Shown here: piece after piece, positions 27,159-35,996 of the stretch
Layout of the letters: every line of letters begins with the position of its first letter
Position numbering within the stretch: the first letter of the stretch is position 1
Assembly (NCBI GenBank): GCA_964626015.1
Contig: CAZVCC010000006.1
Coordinates: forward strand, 1 to 64,000
Source of the DNA: CAIKZJ01 sp964626015
GTDB taxonomy: Bacteria; Bacteroidota; Ignavibacteria; Tepidaquicellales; Tepidaquicellaceae
Direction of reading: 5' to 3'
DNA length: 64,000 nt
Notes under the pieces: generated by a model
Told to the model about the DNA's origin: nothing
Seen by the model: only the letters and a program-made list of their open reading frames with translations
The model's database searches: none
Program-made: the position numbers and the translations under genes

Positions 27159-27644
27159 CTATTTTATTAACTTCTTTATTTCGTTCTCAAAGAACTCATA
27201 ATTTCTGCCTCCGATAAGTTTGGTGCTTAGTACGCCTTCTTTATCGTATATATAAGTTGATGGAATAGCTCCTTCCCATTGCTTATCATAAAAATCAATA
27301 AGGTCTTCGGGATTTTTGAAATCATTATAGTAAGTATCAAAATCAACACCCTGCTTTTCAAGAAACGGGATTACCTTGGTTCTTAATTCCTCTACTGCAT
27401 CTATCGAAATAAACACTAAAACAAAATCTTTATCCTTATAGTTATTATAAAGTTTTATCAGTTCTGGAAATTCCGTAACACAAGGCTTGCACCATGTAGC
27501 CCAGAAGTTATACAGAACAACTTTTCCTTTAACAGAGTTTTGAATTTCTTTTAAGTCTTCAACTGATTTGAGCGGATTAACTGTCTGAGAATAAACGTTT
27601 GCAAAAATAAACGATATTAATAAAGCTAAAATAATTCTTTTCAT
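27159..27644 (-). CDS. TlpA-like thioredoxin-fold protein, exported
   Basis: A 161-residue exported thioredoxin of the TlpA/ResA type. A signal peptide (ending IFANVYSQ) places it in the periplasm. The redox centre is WATWCKPCVTEFPEL (WCKPC) near residues 51-55. The AIPSTYIYDKEGVL segment carries the cis-proline (Ile-Pro) opposite the active site. Family members reduce disulfides during cytochrome c maturation or act as general periplasmic reductants. The gene lies two bases downstream of another redoxin on the same strand; the pair probably acts together. Residues for the thioredoxin reaction are intact. Confidence 0.92.
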   Translation of the reverse strand: MKRIILALLISFIFANVYSQTVNPLKSVEDLKEIQNSVKGKVVLYNFWATWCKPCVTEFPELIKLYNNYKDKDFVLVFISIDAVEELRTKVIPFLEKQGVDFDTYYNDFKNPEDLIDFYDKQWEGAIPSTYIYDKEGVLSTKLIGGRNYEFFENEIKKLIK

Positions 27645-27646
27645 AA

Positions 27647-28225
27647 CTACATATCTTTCCTTTTAATTGTACAACCGAATGATTTAGTTGATTTGACTGT
27701 AACTTCTTTACCGGCTGTCAGCTCGTTAAGGGCGTTGTTTAAGTCATTTGAGGATACTTTTTCGGAATTACTGTTATCGTCAATTCTGCCGTGATAGAGT
27801 ATTGTTCTATCTTTACCCAGAACAAAAACTTCCGGTGTCCGGGTCGCTTCAAACAGGTCGGCAACAACGCTGTTCTCATCTTTAAGCATCGGGAACACAT
27901 ATTTATTCTCTTCGGAATGCTGTTTCACCCTTTCAACGCTTTCCGTCGTGTTTGAGTTTATTGCCCAGAACGTTATTCCTTTTCCATTATATGAGTTAAC
28001 GTAATTATTAATTCTGTCGTTAAACGGCTGAACGTACGGGCATTCTGTTGACCAGAACATAATAACTACATACCCGTTTTGAAGAGCTTTACTCAAATTG
28101 TACTGTGTACCGTCGTAATTTACAATAGTAAAATCCTCAACTTTTTCTCCCGGATCTTTTGCATAAGAATTAAACGAAATTAAAACGGTTAATAATACTG
28201 TTGCTAAAATTCCTGATATTTTCAT
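27647..28225 (-). CDS. Redoxin / peroxiredoxin-like exported protein
   Basis: A 192-residue exported protein of the AhpC/TSA-redoxin family. A signal peptide (ending FNSYAKD) precedes a thioredoxin fold. The active-site region is MFWSTECPYVQPFNDRI, so one cysteine (CPYVQ) is present and there is no resolving CxxC. This matches the redoxin family in which a single Cys sits in ECPxxQ-like context. RTPEVFVLGKDRTILYHGRIDD carries the cis-Pro loop. A C-terminal Cys (SFGCTIKRK) is also conserved in similar proteins. It is the first gene of a two-gene leftward unit and divergent from the AEC transporter. Confidence 0.88.
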   Translation of the reverse strand: MKISGILATVLLTVLISFNSYAKDPGEKVEDFTIVNYDGTQYNLSKALQNGYVVIMFWSTECPYVQPFNDRINNYVNSYNGKGITFWAINSNTTESVERVKQHSEENKYVFPMLKDENSVVADLFEATRTPEVFVLGKDRTILYHGRIDDNSNSEKVSSNDLNNALNELTAGKEVTVKSTKSFGCTIKRKDM

Positions 28226-28244
28226 AAATTATTTTATCTCCTTT

Positions 28245-28267
28245 GTTTAATCGTTATATGATTAAAC
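28245..28267. promoter_or_regulatory. Inverted repeat in divergent promoter region
   Basis: GTTTAATC (28245-28252) and GATTAAAC (28260-28267) form a perfect 8-bp inverted repeat with 7-bp spacer. It sits 20 bp before the start of the leftward redoxin gene and 80 bp before the rightward AEC gene; an operator is plausible. Confidence 0.4.
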
Positions 28268-28329
28268 GTAAAAGTCAGACAAAAAATTTCATTCAACAGG
28301 AATCATATTCATTTTATTTATGATTAACG

Positions 28330-28347
28330 ATAGCTAATTTGAGCTAT
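28330..28347 (+). promoter_or_regulatory. Hairpin overlapping the AEC transporter start codon
   Basis: ATAGCT (28330-28335) pairs with AGCTAT (28342-28347) around a 6-base loop. The AT of the right arm's final bases is the AT of the ATG start at 28346, so the hairpin would partly bury the start in mRNA. Confidence 0.35.
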
Positions 28348-29260
28348 GGGAAATATAATATTAATCTTCATTTGTTTGCTTGCCGGAGTGCTGCTTCGAA
28401 AGATAAAATCATTTCCCGGAGATGCGCATAAAGTATTGAACTTTATCGTGATTAATATTTCACTGCCTGCACTGGCTCTACTTTACATTCCGCAGGTTGA
28501 GGTCACATCACAAATTATTTATCCAGCGGCTTCGATGTATATAGTTTTTGGGTTTGCAATGGGTTTCTTTGTATTGCTGGCAAAAGTATTCAAGTGGGAC
28601 AAACAGACAACGGGAGCACTTATTATGACTGCAGGACTTTGCAATTCGTCATTTGTTGGATTTCCTGTATTAGTGACTATGTTCGGAAATGAAAGTCTTA
28701 AGACGGGTGTAATAATCGATCAAGTAGGAAGTTTTGTCATTCTCGCAACATTCGGTGTCATAGTGTCTTCTTTTTACTCGGCAAGGGAATTCAGCACAAA
28801 AAAGATGTTTAAAGATATACTTACATACCCTTCGTTTATTGCAACAATTTTAGCTGTGATCTTAAAAATGGCAGGCTTTGTTCATACTGAAACAACCTCT
28901 TTTATTCTTGAAAAGCTTGGCGGATTAATTGTAATACTCGCATTAATATCTGTTGGTTTGCAGTTGAAAGTATCACTTAGACATTTACCGTACAAAGAAC
29001 TTTCTGTTGGACTTTTATTTAAATTAATATTCGCACCTGCTTTAATTTATTTAATCTACTTTGTTGTTATGAATCAAAAGGGGATGGAAATAGATGTAAG
29101 TCTCATTGAATCAGCAATGCCGCCGATGGTTATGGGCTCTGTGATGGCTGTCACTTATGATTTGAACCCTAAGCTTGCGAACTTAATGGTTGGACTGGGA
29201 ATACCGGTATCGTTTATTACGTTGTTTATGTGGTATTTCCTTGTTATTTCAATGAGGTAA
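28346..29260 (+). CDS. AEC (auxin efflux carrier) family transporter
   Basis: A 304-residue membrane protein of the AEC family with about ten transmembrane helices in two inverted five-helix bundles. The N-terminal GVLLRKIKSFPGDAHKVLN loop and the crossing-helix NISLPALALL and GLCNSSFVGFPV motifs are present. The second-half signature SAMPPMVMGSVMA is also intact. AEC carriers move organic acids (malate, malonate) or amino-acid-like anions across the inner membrane; the substrate cannot be told here. It is a single gene with a hairpin at its start. Neighbours give no pathway hint. Confidence 0.92.
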   Translation: MGNIILIFICLLAGVLLRKIKSFPGDAHKVLNFIVINISLPALALLYIPQVEVTSQIIYPAASMYIVFGFAMGFFVLLAKVFKWDKQTTGALIMTAGLCNSSFVGFPVLVTMFGNESLKTGVIIDQVGSFVILATFGVIVSSFYSAREFSTKKMFKDILTYPSFIATILAVILKMAGFVHTETTSFILEKLGGLIVILALISVGLQLKVSLRHLPYKELSVGLLFKLIFAPALIYLIYFVVMNQKGMEIDVSLIESAMPPMVMGSVMAVTYDLNPKLANLMVGLGIPVSFITLFMWYFLVISMR

Positions 29261-29464
29261 AGTAAACATACTGATATCGATCTCACTGATACTATCTCGC
29301 AGGTTCCAATTATTGAAATCTGATTCGCAGAAAAACACCCCATCCCTGAATTGATTGGGAAAAAATAAAATTGCAAATGCACTATTAAAAGTATAGAAAA
29401 GTTACGTCTGAATGTATAAATTCACTAAATTAGAGTATCTCAATCATAATATAATATTATAATT

Positions 29465-32400
29465 ATGAATATACATGTACCCCAGTCAATATTATTGCAT
29501 GCTCCGTTTGGGTATGCATACCATAAAATAATTAAAGACAAAAAAGGTATGCCGATAGATTACCAGTACATAGAAATTAATCATGCCTTCGAGAATATTA
29601 CTGGTAAAAAAGCAAAGGATGTAATTGGCAGGAAATATACAGATATATTTTCTATTGCACCTAATGAAAATTTTAATATGATTTCATTCTGCAGAAAAAT
29701 GTCTGAAAGGAATGGGAAGCATGAATTCGAGCATTTCTCGGTATACACTAATGAATGGTATAATGTATCTGCTTTCAACGTCAAAAAGGATTATTTCATA
29801 TCTTATTACACCAAAATCGATAAACAAAAAAGAGGTAAGGGGGACGCACATACCTCCGTAGACATGATTAATCTTGTATTAGATAATATTCCACAAGCTG
29901 CATTCATCCAAACAGATTTAAAATTTGCTTATGTCAACAAAAAATGTCTTGAATTATACGGTGCAAAAAAACCGGACGAACTTCTTGGTAAACCTGTAAA
30001 AGAAAGATTTCACAAGGATTATCACGATATTATTGATTCAAGGATTAAGAAATTAAACAAGAAAAAGAAAAAAGTCCCCTTAATAGAACAAGTCCATAAG
30101 AAGATTGACGGCACGTACATAAACGTTGAAGCATCCGGAGTTCCTTTCAAATATAATGGTTTGGATGGAGGAATGATTTTTTTACGGGATATTACACCTT
30201 ACAAAAATGCAGAACAAAAGTTACACGATATAAATGAAAATCTGCGTATTACATTAAACTCAATAGCGGAAGCTGTAATAGCAACTGACACAAATGGAAG
30301 AATAACCGGTATGAATCCCAGGGCTGAAAGCATGCTTGGAATAAAGTTTGCTGATGCAGAAAATAAAATTCTAAATAAATTATTTGTTACCGTAGAAAGC
30401 AAGACCGGTAAAAAATCTGAAGATCTCATTAAAAAGGTATTAATGACAGGAGATGCTTTATGCCTTTCTTACGGTATAAAACTCATAACGAAAAAAGGTG
30501 AAGAATTTCTAATTACTAATTCAGCCGCTCCAATAAAGGATAGAAAGGGTGAAATTGTTGGAGCGGTTATTGTATTCAGGGATGTTACGGAAGAAAATAA
30601 AATGCGTGAATCCATTTTGCTTAGCGAAGAAAGATTCAGAAGAGTTACTTCAAATATAACTGATATTGTTTATTCTTGCACTGCTGATAAAAACGGTGTT
30701 TATACTATCAACTGGATGGCAGGGGCTTCGGAAAAAATTTGCGGATATACAATCAACGAAATATTATCAAAATCCTGCTGGAAATTTATCGTTAAGGATG
30801 AAGACATTGATGTATTTAATAAAAATGTAACAGGCCTGAAGCCGGGTATGCAGTCTGTTTGTAAATTAAGAATAAAGCATAAAAATGGGAATATAAAATG
30901 GGTAGAATCTCATGCAGAATGCGTTAGAAGCTTAGGACCGAATAAAGAAAGTATTTTATATGGTTCTTTAAAAGACATAACCGAGAAGGAAAAAGCAGAA
31001 GAAGAATTATGGGTAAAAGACTGGGCAATAGAATCTTCTACTAATGCTTTTGTTACTTCAGATATGAACGGTCGCCTGAACTATGTGAACCCGGCTTTTT
31101 TAAAGATGTGGGGATATAACTCGAAATCTGAAGTACTGGGTAAAAATGCTGTAGAATTCTGGGAATCTGAAAACAAGGCAAGTGAATTATTGAATATTGT
31201 GCAGAATACAGGTTTCTGGAACGGAGAACTTAAAGGAATAAAAAAGGACGGCAGTACTTTTGATGTAGAAATATTAACGAGCCGCGTAGTAAACAATAAT
31301 GGTGATGCTGTTTGTTTGCAGGCTTCATTTACTGATATAACGGAAAGAAAAAGAGCAGAAAACCGAATCAGGGAAAACGAAGAAAGATTAAAGCTTGCTT
31401 TAGCTGTTTCAAAACAAGGCATATATGACTTAAACATAAAGACAGGCAAAGCAATTATTACGCCCGAATATGCAAGAATGATTGGATTCGAACCTGAAGA
31501 ATTTTCGGAATCTCACGAATCCTGGAACAGCAGGCTACATCCTGATGATAAGGATAGAGTTATTAAAATGTATGAAGATTACCTTAGCGGACTAAGCACC
31601 GAATATAGTGTAGAATTCAGGGATTTAACAAAATCGGGAGAATGGAAGTGGATACTTTCAACCGGTAAAATAACTGAATACGACAGTTCGGGAAAACCTG
31701 CCCGAATGTTAGGAACCCATATTGACATAAATGACCGCAAGAAAATTGAAGAAGAAAATAAAAAACTTGCGAATGTGTTTGAAAGTTCTTTAGATGAGAT
31801 ATTTCTGCTTGATTCATTCAATTTAAAATTTAAGTATGTAAATAAAGCTGCAATTAATAACTTGGGTTATACTCTTGAAGAATTTTATGAAATGACACCT
31901 CTCGACCTCGTTCCGGAAGAGAGTCTGATAAATTTTCTTAATTTAATAGACCCTTCTAAAAAGAATGAAGGTGATAATCATAAGCATTTCCTTGATGTTG
32001 TCTCTATGTTGAAAACAGGTGAAAAGGAGCAGCTTGTATTTGAAACAATACATAGACGTAAAGATGGATCTACGTACGATATAGAAGTCCACCTTCAGTA
32101 TATGGAAGTTGGAAACGAATCATACTTTTCTGCAATTATTATTGATATAACCGAAAGAAAAAAAGCCGAAGAAAAATTAAGGACTAGTGATAAGATTTTT
32201 ACACATTCTATTGAAATGCTTTGTATTGCAGGTTTTGACGGATACTTCAAGGTATTAAATCCAGCTTGGTCAAGAACACTCGGCTGGAGTACAGAGGAAT
32301 TACTTTCAAAACCTTGGATTGAATTTGTTCATCCCGAAGATTCAAGAGTAACTGATCATGTGGCTTCAGAAATTATTGATGGAACAGAAATTTATCAGTT

Positions 32401-34990
32401 TGAGAACAGATACTTATGTAAGGACGGCAGTTATAAGATTCTTTCGTGGAATTCTTTTCCTTATCCTGAAGAAGGTATAATGTTTGGAGTAGCGAGGGAT
32501 ATAACCAGCTATCGTAAAACAGAACGGGAATACAAAAAGCTTTTTGAAGAAATGCTGGACGGATTTGCTCTACACGAGATTATTTGCGACTCCGAGGGTA
32601 ATCCCATTGACTACCGCTTTCTTGCTGTAAACCCTGCTTACGAAAATATTACAGGATTGAAAGCAGCTGATATTATTGGTAAAACTGTTCTTGAGGTTCT
32701 TCCCGATTTAGAATCTCACTGGATTGAAAAATACGGTAAGGTTGCTTTAACCGAACAACCTATCCACTTTGTCGATTATTCAAGCGTACTAAAAAAACAT
32801 TTCGATATTAAAGCTTTCTGTCCTGCGAAAAACCAGTTTGTAACTATTGTTTCAGATATAACATGGCAAAAGGAAGCAGAAAAAGAACTCAAAGAAGAAA
32901 AAGAAAGAGCAGAGGAAAAAGAAAAATTATTCCGGACGCTGTTTTACAACTCGCCGGATATAGTTGCGATGACTGATACAAATGGTGTTTTCCTCGATAT
33001 AAGCCGTGTAACTGAAGGATATTCTAAGGAAAAAACTATTGGAGCGAATGTAAAAGATTTGCTGACGCCTGATCAGCAGAAAGATTTTGACGAAGCAGTT
33101 AAAAGAGCTCTCGAAACAGGATTACCGCAAAGATATGAACCTAAAATAAAAAATCCGGCTGGAATATATGAGTACTGGAATAACAGAATATCTGTCGTAA
33201 AAGGCGAAAAGGACCTATTAGTTATTAATTTCACTAATGTAACAGAGCAGAAAAAGATAGAAGAAGAAATACTTAATGCAAAAGAAATTTCTGAGGCAAA
33301 CGAAATAATACTTAGAAAACAGACAGAAGAAATAATCTTAAACAACGAACGTCTTGAAAGCCTTCTGAAGATTTCTCAATATCAGACAAATTCGAAACAG
33401 GAGTTGTTTGATTTTGCACTCGAGGAAATAGTTAAACTAACCCGAAGTAAAATCGGATATATATATTTTTACGATGAAACTACAAAGCAGTTCACATTGA
33501 ACACATGGTCGAAAGATGTAATGAAGGAATGTTCGGTTGCTGCACCGAATAATATATATGACCTTGATAGTACGGGTTGCTGGGGCGAAGCAGTAAGACA
33601 GAGAAAACCTATTATAATTAATGATTATGATGCAGAAAACGAATACAAGAAGGGTACGCCTGAGGGTCATGTAACACTAAAGAAATTTCTAACCATACCC
33701 GTAATAGTCGAAAATAAAATAGTCGCTGTTGCAGGAGTTGCTAATAAAGAAACTGACTACGATTTATCCGACGTAAGACAGTTAAGGCTTTTAATGGATA
33801 ATGTATGGAAAATTTCCGAGCGATTAGTACTTATTGATAATCTCAAAAACGCAAAACAAAAAGCCGAAGAAAGCGATAAACTAAAATCAGCTTTCCTTGC
33901 TAATATGAGCCACGAAATTAGAACACCTATGAACGGCATACTTGGATTTCTGGATTTGCTGAAAGAACCGGATTTAAGCGAGGAAAGTAAGAATGAATAT
34001 ATAAGCATCGTTAACCAAAGCGGAGAGCGTCTGTTAAATACTATTAATGATATAATAGAAATATCAAAAATTGAAGCAGGTCAGCTTCAGCTTAATTTCA
34101 GTGATGTCAATATATCCGAAGTAATGGATTATCATTACCAGTTCTTTAGGCAGCAGACTGACGAAAAGGGTCTGACTTACAGTATAACAGAGCACATTCA
34201 AAAAGAAGGTGCAGTAGTTATTACCGACAAGCATAAAATCGATGGTATTCTTACTAACCTTATTAAAAACGCAATTAAGTTTACCACCAAAGGTTCTATC
34301 GAATTCGGCAATTTTATAAAAGATAATAACCTTGTTTTCTTTGTAAAGGATACGGGTCCCGGTATTCCGGAGGATAAAATTGATATGATATTCGGAAGGT
34401 TCGTTCAGGGAGACTTATCGCCCTACACGCGCTCATACGAAGGCTCTGGACTTGGTTTATCTATCGTTAAAGCATACATCGAACTTCTTAACGGAAAAAT
34501 CTGGGTAGAATCAGAAGTTCATAAAGGAAGTACTTTCTATTTCTCTATCCCATACAATCCTATTTCGCTAAGTATTAATTATTACGATGAAGAAGAACCC
34601 GTAAAATATGTGTTCAATAAAAACGCTAAAATATTGATCGCAGAAGATAATGATGTCAGTTTTGAATACATACAAAATTTACTGAAGAAAGAAGGACTCT
34701 CAATAATTAGAGCTGCTAACGGCGAAGAGGCAGTAATTACCGCAAAGGAAAATTCTGATATTGCTCTAATACTCATGGATATTAAAATGCCGGTAATGAA
34801 CGGAATAGATGCGACAAAACAGATTAGAATGTTTAATAAAGATATTCCTATTATTGCTCAAACCGCTTATGCAATGCTCGATGACAGAAAGAACGTGATG
34901 GAAGCCGGGTGCAGTGACTATATTTCAAAACCTGTAAGTAAAACATTATTAATATCAAAACTGAATTATTTCTTGAATAAAAACGATTAA
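29465..34990 (+). CDS. Giant cytoplasmic multi-PAS hybrid histidine kinase
   Basis: An 1841-residue hybrid sensor kinase without any transmembrane segment or signal peptide. I count about ten PAS/PAC modules in tandem between residues 5 and 1275, for example around 255-375 (AVIATDTNGRITGMN) and 1150-1270 (DIVAMTDTNGVF). A GAF domain follows at about 1300-1470. The HisKA domain has the phospho-accepting His1483 in NMSHEIRTPMNG. The HATPase has DTGPGIP and GSGLGLSIV. A receiver domain with Asp1772 (LMDIKMPVMNG) ends the protein. All catalytic residues are present. The output partner is not in the window. The module repetition suggests multi-signal integration or internal duplication. Confidence 0.93.
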   Translation: MNIHVPQSILLHAPFGYAYHKIIKDKKGMPIDYQYIEINHAFENITGKKAKDVIGRKYTDIFSIAPNENFNMISFCRKMSERNGKHEFEHFSVYTNEWYNVSAFNVKKDYFISYYTKIDKQKRGKGDAHTSVDMINLVLDNIPQAAFIQTDLKFAYVNKKCLELYGAKKPDELLGKPVKERFHKDYHDIIDSRIKKLNKKKKKVPLIEQVHKKIDGTYINVEASGVPFKYNGLDGGMIFLRDITPYKNAEQKLHDINENLRITLNSIAEAVIATDTNGRITGMNPRAESMLGIKFADAENKILNKLFVTVESKTGKKSEDLIKKVLMTGDALCLSYGIKLITKKGEEFLITNSAAPIKDRKGEIVGAVIVFRDVTEENKMRESILLSEERFRRVTSNITDIVYSCTADKNGVYTINWMAGASEKICGYTINEILSKSCWKFIVKDEDIDVFNKNVTGLKPGMQSVCKLRIKHKNGNIKWVESHAECVRSLGPNKESILYGSLKDITEKEKAEEELWVKDWAIESSTNAFVTSDMNGRLNYVNPAFLKMWGYNSKSEVLGKNAVEFWESENKASELLNIVQNTGFWNGELKGIKKDGSTFDVEILTSRVVNNNGDAVCLQASFTDITERKRAENRIRENEERLKLALAVSKQGIYDLNIKTGKAIITPEYARMIGFEPEEFSESHESWNSRLHPDDKDRVIKMYEDYLSGLSTEYSVEFRDLTKSGEWKWILSTGKITEYDSSGKPARMLGTHIDINDRKKIEEENKKLANVFESSLDEIFLLDSFNLKFKYVNKAAINNLGYTLEEFYEMTPLDLVPEESLINFLNLIDPSKKNEGDNHKHFLDVVSMLKTGEKEQLVFETIHRRKDGSTYDIEVHLQYMEVGNESYFSAIIIDITERKKAEEKLRTSDKIFTHSIEMLCIAGFDGYFKVLNPAWSRTLGWSTEELLSKPWIEFVHPEDSRVTDHVASEIIDGTEIYQFENRYLCKDGSYKILSWNSFPYPEEGIMFGVARDITSYRKTEREYKKLFEEMLDGFALHEIICDSEGNPIDYRFLAVNPAYENITGLKAADIIGKTVLEVLPDLESHWIEKYGKVALTEQPIHFVDYSSVLKKHFDIKAFCPAKNQFVTIVSDITWQKEAEKELKEEKERAEEKEKLFRTLFYNSPDIVAMTDTNGVFLDISRVTEGYSKEKTIGANVKDLLTPDQQKDFDEAVKRALETGLPQRYEPKIKNPAGIYEYWNNRISVVKGEKDLLVINFTNVTEQKKIEEEILNAKEISEANEIILRKQTEEIILNNERLESLLKISQYQTNSKQELFDFALEEIVKLTRSKIGYIYFYDETTKQFTLNTWSKDVMKECSVAAPNNIYDLDSTGCWGEAVRQRKPIIINDYDAENEYKKGTPEGHVTLKKFLTIPVIVENKIVAVAGVANKETDYDLSDVRQLRLLMDNVWKISERLVLIDNLKNAKQKAEESDKLKSAFLANMSHEIRTPMNGILGFLDLLKEPDLSEESKNEYISIVNQSGERLLNTINDIIEISKIEAGQLQLNFSDVNISEVMDYHYQFFRQQTDEKGLTYSITEHIQKEGAVVITDKHKIDGILTNLIKNAIKFTTKGSIEFGNFIKDNNLVFFVKDTGPGIPEDKIDMIFGRFVQGDLSPYTRSYEGSGLGLSIVKAYIELLNGKIWVESEVHKGSTFYFSIPYNPISLSINYYDEEEPVKYVFNKNAKILIAEDNDVSFEYIQNLLKKEGLSIIRAANGEEAVITAKENSDIALILMDIKMPVMNGIDATKQIRMFNKDIPIIAQTAYAMLDDRKNVMEAGCSDYISKPVSKTLLISKLNYFLNKND

Positions 34991-35283
34991 AAGACTTTGT
35001 TTTTTATTTGAGCGAAATAAAAAATAATTCATAATTGTCCTTTTGCATTTTGTTTTAAGTAATAATAGTTTAATTTTATTCATCTATATTTAAGGGTCTA
35101 AATATAGAAGTACAAAGTGTGAATTTCTTTTTGAAAGAATAACCATAATCTTTGTATGAAAACTTATTAGTTTAGAACTAAAGTATTCAGTGTTAATCTG
35201 TATTTAAAATAGTTCAGTGATATTTTTATTTAGTTCTTTTCTTTTTTTAAATTGTTTTTTATAAACTATTAAGTTACAGGGTT

Positions 35284-35478
35284 ATGATTAAAGTAATCCA
35301 TTCAGAAGACGACCCCTTAGTGGTAGAGTGCACTGAGAGCGACGTTAGACTTTGCTCTAACTGCAGGTATCACGGGAGTTGCAACTTCAAAAGCAAAGAT
35401 GCGAGAGGAGTTATGTACGCATTTTTGTTTTCGATTTCTCTGTTTGCTATTCTTATTGCAAGCATTATTATGATTTGA
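35284..35478 (+). CDS. Small cysteine-rich membrane protein
   Basis: A 64-residue protein that I do not recognise. The first 40 residues are acidic with four cysteines, spaced C-x7-C-x2-C-x5-C (VECTESDVRLCSNC and HGSCNF), which could bind a metal or form disulfides. Residues about 43-63 form one transmembrane helix that ends at the C-terminus, giving a tail-anchored topology. ACAGGG lies just before the ATG and a perfect terminator lies 60 bp after the stop, which supports a real small gene. It follows the giant kinase after a 293-bp gap, so independent transcription is likely. Confidence 0.65.
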   Translation: MIKVIHSEDDPLVVECTESDVRLCSNCRYHGSCNFKSKDARGVMYAFLFSISLFAILIASIIMI

Positions 35479-35541
35479 GTCTATGTTTATCCTCGTGACA
35501 AAAGTGTTCTTACATTAAATCAAATTTGATTTAATCCTCTT

Positions 35542-35580
35542 AAAGCAGGTGTCGATTTTTTCGGCACCTGCTTTGTTTAT
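35542..35580 (+). terminator. Terminator after small cysteine-rich gene
   Basis: AAAGCAGGTG (35542-35551) pairs with CACCTGCTTT (35565-35574). Two further C-G pairs inside the loop are possible, and a T-rich stretch follows. Confidence 0.88.
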
Positions 35581-35672
35581 ACCGTATTTATTGATATTTT
35601 TCAACAATAATGTTATTGATTACAGCCGGTAAACCTTTAGCTTTGAATCAGTGGGCAATCGATAATGAAATA

Positions 35673-35785
35673 ATCGAGAAATCATCGAGAAATAATTGAG
35701 CGAGGAATTGCTAAACAAGCCTTATACATGGACTAATAGTCGTATTGAGGTTGTATTCATATTGTATTGAGGCTGTATTCAGAAT
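35673..35785 (+). repeat. 11-bp-period arrays, ATCGA and GTATT cores
   Basis: ATCGA/ATTGA begins at 35673, 35684 and 35695. A second set, GTATT, begins at 35742, 35753, 35764 and 35775. All spacings are 11 bp. The two sets alternate variants within the unit (GTATTGAGG and GTATTCATA types), a higher-order 22-bp pattern. Confidence 0.75.
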
Positions 35786-35945
35786 AGTAAATATTTGTTA
35801 TTACAGTAATATAAAAACCTATATAAGCTACGATATATGCGAATAATAGCTTATTTTAGTACTTTATAATAGTATAATATTATCTTAAAATGTCAAGAAT
35901 AAATATAATAATTTTTTAAGGACATTATTATTTTTAACAAAAACA

Positions 35946-35977
35946 AAAGCCGTTCACTATACTGTAAACGGCTTTTA
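35946..35977 (-). terminator. Terminator of pepT transcript
   Basis: AAAAGCCGTT (35946-35955) pairs with AACGGCTTTT (35968-35977), 12-base loop. It lies 20 bp past the pepT stop, with a T-rich run on the minus strand. Confidence 0.88.
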
Positions 35978-35996
35978 CAATTAAAAAATAACTGTA

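Larger units (their letters stand above)
35479..35996. other. 518-bp intergenic region with 11-bp arrays and two terminators
   Basis: No gene. It holds a terminator for the small cysteine protein (35542-35580), 11-bp-period arrays (35673-35785), an 8-bp inverted repeat ATAAGCTA/TAGCTTAT (35823-35854) and the pepT terminator (35946-35977). The rest is AT-rich. Confidence 0.65.

Noticed and set aside
34991..35283. Small gene between the kinase and the cysteine-rich protein
   Set aside because: The gap is AT-rich with no credible frame; promoter region only.
35823..35854. dif-like site
   Set aside because: The ATAAGCTA/TAGCTTAT arms are 16 bp apart and do not match the 11-6-11 XerC/XerD layout.
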